Assembly (NCBI GenBank): GCA_000231825.2
Contig: JH720294.1
Coordinates: 2,822,450 to 2,886,449 of the forward strand
Length of the DNA: 64,000 nt
Direction: 5' to 3'
Source of the DNA: Tetrahymena elliotti 4EA
Taxonomy: Eukaryota; Ciliophora; Oligohymenophorea; Hymenostomatida; Tetrahymenidae
Every line of letters begins with the position of its first letter. Within the stretch, counting starts at the first letter, position 1. The position numbers and the translations under genes are program-made. Below the pieces are notes generated by a model. The model was not told where the DNA came from, ran no database searches, and worked only from the letters and a program-made list of their open reading frames with translations. This document shows, piece after piece, positions 26,314 to 37,520 of this stretch.

Positions 26314-28159
26314 AAATTAGAAATTGATTATGATATTTATAAATAAAATGTATGAAATTCATAATAAAAAGCAATTGCATATTATATAACTTAGCAAAAT
26401 ATTTATAAAATTGTCATCATATTAAACCAAAAAATTGAATATTTCGAATAATTGTTATTTCAGCCTAATTATTTATAAATGCTTTGTTGATTGAGAAATT
26501 CCTCTAAAATTTCCTTTTATTTTTCCCATCTCTGTTATCATTCATTATCAAACAATTCAATCAAAATTCAGAAATTTCATCATAATAAAAAAGAAAAAGG
26601 CTATTATAAAATTAAAATCTAGAATTCAAATTCTAAATATTCTTCAAGAATTAATAGGTGATATCTGGTTAGTTAAGAATCTACTAATAGAACCCCTTTT
26701 AAATTAACTATTTAAATTAAAATCTAATATTAAAATTCTAAATATTATTCAAGCATTACTTGGTGGTATTGGTTTATTAAAGACTGACTCTTTGAATCTT
26801 TTAAATTAAAAATAACATTTTTTTATTATTTAAATCAAAGTAAATTTATTTATGTTTCTTAAAAGATAGAAGATAAAAAATGTAAATATTTTATATAGTT
26901 ACTATCTCAAATTTTAACAGTTAGTCATATTTTCAACCTGGACTCAAAAATTGTTTAGTTTTTAAAAGATTTTGGATAAAGATGATTAATGATCTATAAG
27001 AATTGCTTAAAAAATATGAAAAGTAAGGTATCTTAATAATTAATAAATGATTCCATTAATCATGCTAAAACTAAAATTAACTAAAAGTCAAAAACTAAAA
27101 ATTAGAAAATTAATTAAATAATAATTTTACTTTAAAAATGAATAAACAATTTTTTGGAAAAATGTTCATTCCTCGCTAAATGAATTAAGTGTGGAAATTT
27201 CATTGTGGAAAAATTTTTAACTTTTCACAAATACATACAGAAAGAATTAAAAAAACTAGTTTTTTCATCTCAAGATTTTTCTTGTAAAATTAATGAGTAA
27301 AATTAATTTTTTCACATCTTTCAGATTTAAAGCTGATTTCAAAAGTAATCTAAAGATGTGACAAAATAACATAATTGAATATTAAATGTCAATAGCATGA
27401 AATATTTAAATTAAAATACTAAAAATTAAATTAAAACATAGTGTCAAAATTTTTTAAAAGATTGTGTATCATTTTTTTTAATTAAATAAGATACATTTTG
27501 ATTCTTCTTTAACTCAATAAAAATAAGATTTTCAAACATTTTTAAATAAATAAAGACTTTAGTTTTGGGCATTTGTTTGTTTTACTTATTTTTAAATTTA
27601 TTCTTTATTTTTTTTAAAAGCTAGAAAAGTATTAGTGAAATAGATGTGTAAACATTAGGGTCTGAGTTATAAAAATTCTGTAATCTCACTAGAACTCTAG
27701 TAAAAATAGCGATTCAATATTAATTATAAATTTTTAAATTAGTAAAGAATTTAATTTATGCTAAATTGAATTTTTGTTAATGTTATTTATTATTTTTGCT
27801 TTTAATTTACATTTATGTTTTTTCTAATTAAAGATTTGTCTATCAATTTGTTTTGATAATTTTTTTTAAATGAGAGAATAATATTGGAGAAAAGAACCAA
27901 TAAAATTAATATCTAGTTTATTAAAATACTCTTTCTTTAAACTTTAATCCTTAGCCTATGGTAAAAATGTGTTTCAATATTAATTACTTATTTTATATAA
28001 ATAATGCCTTTAATTTATGAATGATGAACTAATTTGGGATTATTAGCTTGATACATTAATTTTATCTATTGTTTTCAGATTCAAATTTTTATGTTTTATC
28101 ACTCTTTTAAATACTGTAAGCTCTAGATAACTTTACCCTTTTAGATTTTATTTTTAGAG
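26314..28159. repeat. Intergenic with a diverged ~115-bp duplication
   Basis: Mostly simple A+T-rich sequence. At about 26609-26725 and 26726-26815 two related blocks share aaattaaaatcta and aaattctaaatatt.ttcaag, followed by tggtta/ggttta phrases; they look like a decayed direct duplication of roughly 115 bp. No reading frame in the stretch is protein-like for more than a few dozen codons. Confidence 0.45.
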
Positions 28160-28815
28160 ATTTATTATTTATATAAAATAGTAAAAAACATTTTAGTAAA
28201 TTTACAAAAAGATGCAAAGTGTTAATATTGATGAGTAGAAATATCAATTCAAATGAGAGATTTATTGTAGCATTTACTTAAATTTGACAGAAATGAAAGA
28301 TTGACTTGGTATTAAATCCCAATTATTTCTAAAAACTTTAGAAGTGATTCAATCTTTGCAGACAATTGCTATGAAATTCAAAAAAATACAAGATGTTAAT
28401 TTGCATTTTAGGTTTAAAAAAAATTAAAATCCGATTTTCTGTTGCTATAAAATCAATCAAAGAATAAACATTTTTAATTTTAAATATTTTAATGATTTTT
28501 TGAACACAAATGTATTTGAAAAATTACAAAAATTAATTAATGATGAAGTAATTTTAATAGATCAATATCTTTTAATTACTTAATCATTAGCAATAGAGAG
28601 TATTTGATATATTTAAATCAATAAATCTTAAGAACTTAAAACATTAAAATGTACACCTTAGTTTAAAAATTTTAAAAATCTTACTGGTTATGCTTATACA
28701 GTCAATTAATTACTTAAAAATGCAGAAGATTCCATTTAAAATAGAGTTTTAATTGTCATTTTAGCTTATGAGGTTAGCACTATCGACAAAAATGTTTTTG
28801 AAACTATGGAATGAA
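28160..28815 (+). pseudogene. Decayed C-terminal part of a protein kinase-like gene
   Basis: Reading TAA/TAG as Gln, one frame gives IYKKMQSVNIDEQKY, then after a one-base shift QMRDLLQHLLKFDRNERLTWYQI. This is the closing segment of the C-lobe of ULK/CDPK-like kinases (a helix ending in the conserved Arg of xRxT/S-W). It continues to a TGA, and another frame then carries VFEKLQKLINDEV..QYLLITQSLAIESI, an in-frame TGA near 28606, and VNQLLKNAEDSIQNRVLIVILAYEV, ending at a TGA near 28813. The N-lobe and catalytic loop are absent upstream. Frameshifts plus in-frame TGA and loss of the front half mark it as a remnant. The exact parent family is not decidable here. Confidence 0.5.
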
Positions 28816-29870
28816 AAATTTTAAAAGATTATAGAACAAAAATTAGCAGAATGTCTTGACTGGCAGTAAAAAATAAAATTAAAAAATTAAAAAAACAAAA
28901 ATAAATTATTTTTATATTGATATTGACTCTTTGGAAAAATCTAAACTCTCATCCAAAACATAAGCAACCTTCATCATTTTTCATTTATGTTTTAAATATA
29001 ATCATAAACCTGAAGGTTTTATCTTAAAATTTATGCTACAGAGTAATTAACTTGAATCACAGTTTTTTGCGATCCCAGCAGATTTCAAACATATGTTAAA
29101 ATTCTTATTACAGATTTTTAAAACTCGAATTGCAATTTTTGCAATCCCAACAAATTTCAAACATATCCATTCTAAAAACTAATCCAGTAAAATATCAACA
29201 GATTATAGAAAAAAAGTTAACAGAATGTCTTAACTGACAGTAAAAAATAAAATGAAAACGCTTATAAAAACAAAAATAAATTATTTTTATATTTATTTTA
29301 AAATTTATTTTAATATTAGATCTTAATACTTTGGAAAAGTCTAAACTACGATCCAAAACATAAGCAATCTTCATTTTTCATTTATATTAAAAATAATGTT
29401 ACACCTCACATTTTTATCTTAAAATTTATGTTACAGGCTTTTAAAACTTGATCGCAATCCCAGCAGATTTCAAACATATCTTAAATTATATTACAGACTT
29501 TTAAAACTTGAATAACAGTTTTTGAAATCCCATAAAATTTCAAACATGTTCATTCTAAAAACTAATCCATTAAAATATCAACAGATTTTAGAATAAAAGT
29601 TAGCAGAATGTCTTGACTGACAGTAAAAAATAAAATGAAAACACTATAAAAAAAATAAAGTATTTTAATATATATCTTAATACTTTGAAAAAATGTAAGT
29701 TACCATCCAAAACATAAGCAATGGTCATTTTTCATTTATGTTATAAAAAAAATGATAAATCTGAAGGTTTTATCTTAAAATTTATGTTACAGACTATTTA
29801 ATCTTGAATTTAGCAGTTTTTTGCTATTCCAGCAAATTTCAAACATATCGGTTTTCAAATATTCAATTTT
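28816..29870. repeat. Tandem repeat, three diverged copies of ~375-383 bp
   Basis: The phrase agcagaatgtcttgactg recurs with small changes at about 28845, 29219 and 29602 (spacing 374 and 383 bp). Each copy carries acagtaaaaaataaaat, then a stretch with ccaaaacataagcaa, ttttcatttatg, ttttatcttaaaatttatg, and one or two gcaatccca.ca.atttcaaacat phrases. The copies differ by indels and have no shared open frame. The array starts directly after the kinase remnant. Confidence 0.75.
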
Positions 29871-30255
29871 CTAAAAAACTAAGAGTAAATTTGTTCAAGA
29901 CGATTTTGAGAAATTTTAATAAAAGAGTAAATTCAATAGTGGGTACCAATATTTGGAAAATGAAAATCAAACTTTGAAATCAAAAAAGAATTAAGGAATT
30001 TTAATTTTTGGGTAAAATTTGAAAAGATAAATTTCCCTTATAAATTAATCTCTTTGTTTCATTTTTTTGATTAGAACAAATTAAATTTTAATTTTACATT
30101 TATTTAAAACCATTGAAATTTTTCATCAAATTCAGGTAAAAATTACCAATTTAGATCGTATATATATGGTATGGCTAATATTTCTAATAATAATATCATC
30201 TAATAATATCTAAAAGATAAGTTAATCAAAAAATTTAAGTGTAATTTTTGATATT
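29871..30255. other. Upstream region of the hydrolase gene
   Basis: A+T-rich, no gene. It should contain the promoter and leader of the gene at 30256. A taataatatc.taataatatc phrase lies at 30189-30210. Confidence 0.5.
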
Positions 30256-31476
30256 ATGAGAAGTAATTTAATTATTTCCATCATTTTAGCATGTGTTTTT
30301 TTAAACACTTGCTATGGACAAAATGAAAACAAATTATTTGGAAAAAATGAAAACAAATTATTCCTACTCAAAAACCCAAAACGTGCTAAATGTTTAGACG
30401 GTACAGCTCCAGGTTACTACTACTCCAAAGGATATGGTGAAGGTAAAAATAAATTTGTTTTATATGTAGAAGGTGGATTTTATTGCAATGGATAGACTGA
30501 ATCCTAAATTCTTGAGAGATGCTATTAACGTTCATTTACTGATCTTGGATCTAGCAGTAAATGGAATTAAACCTATGTTGATGGTGGTATTTTTAGTCCT
30601 AATTAAACGAACAACCCTCTCTTCTATAATTGGAATAGAGTTTTCATAAAATACTGTGATGGAACATATTTTCAAAGCAGTAGAGATCCAGTTGTTTACA
30701 AGAATGTAACTTTGAACTTTAGAGGTAGTGATAATTTCAAAGAAATCATAGACGATATTTCTAAAAGATATGGACTTAGAAAAGCTTCAACTGTAGTTTT
30801 TGCTGGTGGTAGTGCTGGTGGATAAACATCATTCTTTTGGGCATAGTATTTAAGAGATTATCTTCCTACATGTGTTAAAATGATAGCATCTCCTGATTCC
30901 GGATTCAATGTTTAATTAAATCCAGTCTTGCAAGATAAACATCCTATCTGGGTTGATTTTATTACTTAATCTAAAAGATAAATCATTCAACCTCACAGCT
31001 GTCCTTACTTGTATGATGATGTCAACCTCTACAAATGCTTTTTAACAGAATATATTATAGACTAAATTAATGTTCCAGTTTTCTTTATAAGCTCTCTTTA
31101 TGATTAATTCTTTATTAATGTTTATCTTCAAGTAAATTGTATTAATTCTAACAATGCCTTAGTTGGATGTTCTACTTAAGATCTAGAAAAAATTGAAAAT
31201 ATGAGATAATTAACCCTCTAATCTATCTCTCATATAGCTTCTGTCAAAAAGAATTGGGGTATGTGGGCTGTTTCTTGTGTAATTCATGTATTCTCCCAAA
31301 GACTTGCATATAACAATTAACTCTATTCAGTACCTGAAAACAGTTAAAACTCTCCTGCTATAGCCTTAAAATCATTTATTGAAGCAGTAGAATAAGATTT
31401 ACCCTTAGATAACTTTTACTTCATTGACTAAGTCGCTTATCCAAACAACACAAAATGTAATGGATTGGAAAACTGA
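30256..31476 (+). CDS. Secreted pectin-acetylesterase/Notum-family hydrolase, 406 aa
   Basis: Single exon, 407 codons, TGA at 31474; a TAG at 30493 is read as Gln. A signal peptide (LIISIILACVFLNTCYG) is followed by a short direct repeat NENKLFGK/NENKLF. The body starts CLDGTAPGYYYSKG and has the oxyanion-strand motif FVLYVEGGFYC, RVFIKYCDGTYF, the nucleophile elbow FAGGSAGG with Ser186, then IASPDSGF. Family alignment puts the remaining catalytic residues at Asp283 (SSLYDQFF) and His344 (SCVIHVF). The family is PAE/NOTUM, serine esterases that remove acetyl or fatty-acyl groups from polysaccharides or secreted proteins. Length matches the family. The substrate in a ciliate is unknown; a role in digesting food polysaccharide is only a guess. 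All three catalytic positions are present, so it is probably active. Confidence 0.88.
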
Positions 31477-32202
31477 AGTTCTTATTATTAATAATTATAT
31501 TAAAATTATGTAAGCATTCAGTGTTATTCTATGTTAGAATTCTATTAAATAAATGTTATAATAAAATGATTTTGATTTAATTAACTTTAACATATTAAGA
31601 ATATAATAATTATTTCAAAAAAATTTTCTAAAAGATTAAAATAAAAATTAAGATCAACTAATTAAAAAATATACTTGAAATAAATACTCTAATCAAAGGA
31701 CAAAAGAAAATTTTTATTAATTTTTGGTCTGAATTTTTAAATAAAATTAAAAAAAACAACATAGTTTTATTAAATAAAAACAAAATTCATATCATTATTT
31801 TGGATTAAATTACATTTTTTATTTTTAATGCTTTTTTCTTTATCATTAAAATTAAACCTCAATGTAGTTAAATCTGTTAAATTTATAATCAAGAGTAAAG
31901 TAAAAAATAATTTTATTATAAAGGAAATACATTTAAATAGTTAAAAATCCAAGATTTTTAAGTAATACCTGAACTAAGTAGTCAAAAATGTTAGGAAATT
32001 ACATCACAAAAATCAAATAAAATTTAACTTAACAAAAATTTAATTCTTAAATTTTCATACATTTAGAAATACCACTAAGCAGAGTTTAAATTTCCAAAGT
32101 TTATTACAGCTACAATTTAAAATATATGATAAAACTAATAAAAAATTAATTAAGATAACCGAAATCTTAATGTTTCAATTTCTCTAAGTTTTCAAATGCC
32201 AT

Positions 32203-32242
<40 letters not shown>

Positions 32243-33211
32243 GATTTTGATTAATCTTCTTAAAAAAGAGTTTGGCTAAATAAATAAAAATTATAAAAAA
32301 TATTTAATTAAAGTCAATAATGTGTTTTAATTACCAAAAATTTAAATTCCTAATGTTAGTATACTAGCTGTAGTTATTCCTAAACACAAAACTCCTATTG
32401 ATTAGATTCTATTTCAGCTTTAAATAAATTTAAACAAAAGTAAGCATAAGAAGCTTTATTTTTAGATTAAGATTTATTAACTATTTGCCTTATGTTGATT
32501 TGATTTTTGATAAATTAACTAATTTTTCAAATTCTTTATTTTCTTATTCTTGTAATAATTATAACATTTTTTTTTAAATATGGGAAAAATAAAATTTAAG
32601 AGAAATAATTTATTATCCAGTAAAATTATAAATTTTCAATTCTATTATCATATTTATTTTTATTTATGAAAGTTTTTTTTTACAACTTTCATGACAATGT
32701 TAAATTTAATAATGATTCGTATTTTTATTTATAAAAGGTTTTAATATTTTTTTACTTTTAATTTTCCTAATTTAACCTTCTTTATTAATTTCATATTTAG
32801 GATAATTTATAACTTATTTCCATATTTCAACAGTTTGTTATTATTCTTAATTTATTCACTCATTTTTTTATTTATTATTTTTTATAATTTTTTAAAATTA
32901 AGTTAAAATCTTGTTTTTAATTGGGGATTCGTGATATGAAAATCCTTATTTTGTAGCTCTATGCACCTAAAAAAAAGTTATTTACTACACAACTGCAGAG
33001 TAAAATAAATATTTAAAATATCTCAATCCATGGTAGACAGTACACAAATAAACTAAAACCCTTTGATGTTTTCCTTAATAAAATATGAAGAAAAAATAAT
33101 CAACAACTAAATAATAAACAAAATAGTAAATTCTCTATTTTTACTTCATCATTTTCAAATAATTATAATTTATACAATTTTTATTCAAGTTATCCTAAAT
33201 TTTTAATTCTC
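31477..33211. other. Spacer between convergent genes with a GATA tetranucleotide repeat
   Basis: A+T-rich spacer. A perfect (GATA)n tract of about nine units lies at 32203-32241. No coding frame supported. Confidence 0.6.
32203..32241. repeat. (GATA)n microsatellite
   Basis: About nine uninterrupted GATA units, followed by gagattttg. Simple repeat, likely length-variable. Confidence 0.9.
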
Positions 33212-35249
33212 TCAATCAAATTAAAAAGATTCCTAAGCAAATTTGAGTGCATTTTCATAGTCACTTTTATGTTTATAGCACTAAGCAATAAGATAGAGAG
33301 ATGATGTTATTGATGAGTGATTCCCTTAGAATATTTATTTGGACATTTCGTGAGATTCCTAAGCTAATTTGAGTGCATTTTCATAGTCACTTTTATATTA
33401 ATAGCACTAAGCAATAAGAGAGAGAGATGATGCTATTGATGAGTGATTCCCTTAGAATATTTATTTGAACATTTCTAGAGATTCCTAAGCAAATTCGAGT
33501 GCATCATTATATTTACTTAAGATTTAATAGCATTTACTAATATTAAATTTGTATTTAGAAATGTATTAAGATACAAAGCTTTTATTAATTTTTGGTAGTA
33601 TTTTTTGTGATATTTTAAGAGCCTGTTATTGATAATACAAATTTAATTTGGAAAAATAAGGAATATCTTTATTATTATCAAAAGGTTGCAATTCATAAAT
33701 TGAATCTATTTTTTGTAAATATTCAATTTAATTTGTACAATCTAAATTGAATAAAATTTCAAAGATTATACTGTGTAAATCTAAGCAATTTAATCTTTGA
33801 TCTACTTAATTTTATTTCATTTTTTATTGAATAGTTTCTTTTAAATCTTAAATTATTTATAGTTATTTGAAAGATACTTAATCTTATTTTAAAAAAATTT
33901 AAATAATTTCATCAAAAGTAACTCCTAAAGAATAAACATCTGCTTTAAAATTAATTTAATGGCTAAATGATTTTTATTCTGGTGAAACATAAGTTTTAGA
34001 AAATCCTTTTACTTTAACCAAATGATGAGCATCTTTTTTAATATCTGAAATTCCAAAATCAGCATAAACATAGTAGCCTTTCTTTGAATAAAGAATATTC
34101 TGAGGTTTTATATCTAGGTGGAGAATTTTATAAAGTCTCAATTAAATGACTCCATCTAATAAATCAAGAATTATTTTTATTAATTTTTCAATATGAAAAT
34201 GATGTTTTTAACTTTTTTAAATTAAATCTAGTTCATCTCTCAGACTATATTCACATTTTTCTAAAGTTAAAACAAAAATATCATCAGATAATTTAATTTT
34301 ATCATAAAATTAAATAACATTAATACACTTTTCAAATAATTTCATTATTTTTAATTCTTTATCAATTTCTTCTTCTGTACCACCAAAAACTACTTTTAAG
34401 GCTATTTCTAAATACTCTCCTAACCCTTTTTTAAAATATCCTTCAAAAATGATTCCTTCTCCTCCTACATTCAAAAACTCACCAAGAAAATAATTTCTTT
34501 GCTAAATAAAGTTCTTTCAATACAAAATCAATTTGTTCTTAAAATCTATTTAGTAAAGGGTTTTTTTTATCAGTGAAAAGTCTTTTGTCTTTATTAATAA
34601 ACTTAAAATAATGTTAGCTCCATGCTTTTAGTTTACCTTTGAAAGATTTTAAATGGTCTTGAACAATTGAATAATCTTCTGATTTAAAAATTAAAATAGA
34701 TGTACTATCTGAAATGTATATTTTTTAACAATCCATTTGTAAATGTTCCACAACTTCAATTTCCTTTTAGATTTTTTACCAAGGTAATTCATAATTCAAT
34801 CAGTAGGTTCATATTTATCTAAAGAATACTAAACTTCAACTATTACATCCTATCTGATACCTGGCTTTAATTCTTATTGCCCATCAAAAATATCCTCATT
34901 TTATTTATTTTCTATCAAATTTCCTAAATAAATCTTTTTTTCTTTTAATTTAACATAAATTAAATTGGATTGTTCTTAGAATTATTTATTTAATTAAATT
35001 AAATTCATTAAATATTTTCATTAAATTCCTTTTTGTCATCTTTTTTAACTCTGCTTTTAAGTTTTTTGTGAATAGTATTATCTTTATAATCTAGATACAG
35101 CAAATTCTCTTTTAACCTATTCGTTGAATCTTTATTCAAAATTGTTAGAGATGATTAGGTTGCTAGTTGATAGAAAGTTATTTTAGATTTCCTTAATTTT
35201 AACCTAAATTGGGCTCTGATAACTGTAATTCCTATTCTTACTTTTGCAT
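33212..35249 (-). pseudogene. Protein kinase with C-terminal TPR repeats, four frameshifts
   Basis: The 3' 1.3 kb (about 34510-33212) is one open frame. It has a Gly-loop GGEGIIFEGY, ALKVV, catalytic loop ILHLDIKPQN, ADFGIS, APE-like SPEQ and DVYSLGV, then a linker and tetratricopeptide repeats (YENALKLAQES, SLIAQCY) ending at TGA 33212-33214. Upstream the homologous N-terminal part is split over different frames: start at 35249 (MQKQEQELQLSEPN), shifts near 35140, 35010, 34800 and 34495, with QSNLIYVKLKEKKIYLGNL, DVIVEVQYSLDKYEPTD and RFQEQIDFVLKELYLAKK between them. No GT..AG pair explains the shifts. Catalytic Asp and DFG remain, so loss may be recent, or the breaks may be assembly errors. 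Kinase-TPR fusions are expected in ciliate kinomes. Function of the intact parent is unknown. Confidence 0.75.
33227..33538 (-). repeat. 126-bp tandem repeat encoding 42-residue TPR units
   Basis: Units start at 33227, 33353 and 33479 (period exactly 126 bp), the first two nearly identical and the third degenerating after about 30 bases. In the kinase gene frame each unit is 42 residues, with SDYENALK.AQES, KQIFQGNHSSI and SLYLIAQCY. This is the helix-turn-helix spacing of kinesin-light-chain-type TPRs. Near-identity of DNA indicates recent duplication. Confidence 0.9.
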
Positions 35250-36059
35250 TTAATTTGAAAATATTCAAAATTCTTAGACTTATTTTACTTTAATTAATAT
35301 TATTAATTCATTATTGCTTATTTTTTAAAGATATTTTACCATCCCAATTTTGTTATAAATAATGTTTATGCATAATAAATTGAATGTAGAGAATATTAGC
35401 AGGTAATCTAATGAAGATGCTTTGTGATTGATATATTTACAATAATTAAACTTATTTTTCATTTATTTTTTCTTCGTAAATCATCATTTTAATATTTCAC
35501 TTGAAACATAAACCAAAAATTGTTGGTTTTAATCATGAGTCAAGAAAATTGATTCAAGATATTTTTACTATGTAATTATTAATTTAATATCAAATGAAAA
35601 ATATTAAAACCACAAAAAAATTAGTTTTAATAATTACTGTTTTCAAGATTTTAAACTTAGCAATATTCTATTTCTTAAAAATTTTGATTTTATATATCAT
35701 GCATTGCAATAATCTTACCTCACTCATACTTTTTTTAAAAAGATAAATATTACAATTTTGTTTTGAATGAAAATTTATTTAACGAATATCAAAAACAAAT
35801 ATGAATGGCAAATAAATTAGAGTGTATTGAAAATTAAAGAGATAATCAATTACAATTACTGTAAAAAAAATCTAGAATATTTTGGATAAATTATTAATAA
35901 TGTATTGTGTCAAATAAAAATAAAAAGTATATCAAAAAAAGTAATTAATTATAATATAAGAAATTGGAATGTATAATTCTTTAAAAGATACATTTGTAAT
36001 ATAAAAGAGATTGAATTAAAAGTTAGACAATTTTTATATAAAATCAAAGGAAATATAAA
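35250..36059. other. Intergenic between divergent genes, no gene seen
   Basis: A+T-rich stretch upstream of the kinase pseudogene (-) and of the twin-CX3C gene (+). Nothing else recognised. Confidence 0.6.
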
Positions 36060-36473
36060 ATGTAGAGAGGACCATTTTAAGCATCTGAAGAATAATAAAG
36101 ATAAATTTAAGAATAGATAACTTTATTAGCTACACTATTTAAGTTGAATCATAGATGCTTCAAAATTTGTTTAGGCAATGATAAAAACTATGAAGATAAT
36201 TAATAGCAAGCAAAAATCCTATTATATGGTAAAAAAAATAGATTAGATTACAAAAATACCAAAGAAGATTTTAAAAATTGCATTTAAAGTTGTAGTTATA
36301 ACTACGCAAAAGCTAGAGGGTATATAAAAGATAATTTTATCAAAGATATGACCATAGTTTAAGAAAAAAATGATGCCATTTATGATTCTTTTTACAATGA
36401 AAATAAATCATATGAAGATGTGCTAGAAGAATTTAAAAAAAAGCAATTTAGCTTCAAAGGATAGGAAAAATGA
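36060..36473 (+). CDS. Small-Tim-like twin-CX3C protein, 137 aa
   Basis: Single exon, 138 codons, with thirteen TAA/TAG read as Gln, so it is invisible under the standard code. A helix LATLFKLNHRCFKIC carries Cys33 and Cys37 (CX3C); a second CX3C, Cys74 and Cys78, lies in TKEDFKNCIQSCSYNYAKARGYI. Paired CX3C motifs flanked by helices are the mark of the small Tim chaperones (Tim8/9/10/13) of the mitochondrial intermembrane space, and the flanking residues resemble Tim9/Tim10. The spacer between motifs is 36 residues rather than the usual 11-16, and a C-terminal helix extends ~55 residues past the second motif. No GT..AG intron of normal size would shorten the spacer. It could be a diverged small Tim or another Mia40-type substrate. 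No signal peptide, consistent with either. Confidence 0.7.
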
Positions 36474-37520
36474 ATTAATATTTCTTTAAATTAAAAAACA
36501 TTGTATAATAGAGTGTAAAATTTATAATAATGCATTTAGATTATTTCTAGTTTCAGTAAAGTCTACTAAATGCACTTATTATTTACTTATTTATTAAAAA
36601 GAAATTTCAATTTAAATTTACTTAAATACAAATATATTTTTATGCAAAAAAATATATCGATCTATATCTATCTATCTATTTATTAATCAGTCTTTTTCAA
36701 TATTTCAAAATTTATTAAACATTTTATTTTCATTTATTACTTTTCATAAGTTATTTACAATCTTGGAAATTGGTTATTTTTAACTGTCAGAAATTATTTT
36801 TAATTTACAAACATTTTTTAGAATCTAAGAATCTAGATAAAATATTGCTTTAGTTAAAAAAAATTCTTCAAAATAACTGCTTTGCTAATATTTGAGTAGT
36901 TTCTTTCACAAAAATTATTAGATTTTTGAATAATTTATTATTTTAATCTGAAAAAATAATAAATCAAGTAGAAATAGTTATTTATTACTATAATTTTTAC
37001 AATTTTAAGAATAAATCTTCAAATATTTGTGAAAAATAATGCTTTAAATCTTGAAAAATGTTCAAAAACATTTTATGGATTTCTTAAAATAAAAAGTAAA
37101 AACTTATGGTACATGATTACTTTTACCAAAAAATTAAATTTTAATTAATTTGTTTATCTTTATTTTTTCGCTTTAAATTTAAATAGGGTTTATAAATAAT
37201 TATTTTAGGCCTAAATCTTTGTTGTAGATTTAAAGATCTAAAGGCAATAAAATACTTTTTTATTAAAATTTTCATAAGAAAATGTAATCAATAATTTTAT
37301 TTTATAGAGAAAATGTTATACAAAGAATCCTTTTTGTTGTATTTTACCAGTATTTAATAGATATATTAATATGTTTGAAAACTTAAATAACAAAATTAAT
37401 AATATTAAAAGAAAAATTATATCAATACTATTTGAAACTCAACATAAATTCACTTCAATAAAACATGATCATTAAAATAAATAAATAAATTAATTTAATG
37501 AAAAAATCAATGGCTATCTA
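36474..37520. other. Spacer between convergent genes, no gene seen
   Basis: A+T-rich. A short (TATC)n run lies at 36658-36680. No coding frame or RNA signature. Confidence 0.6.
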
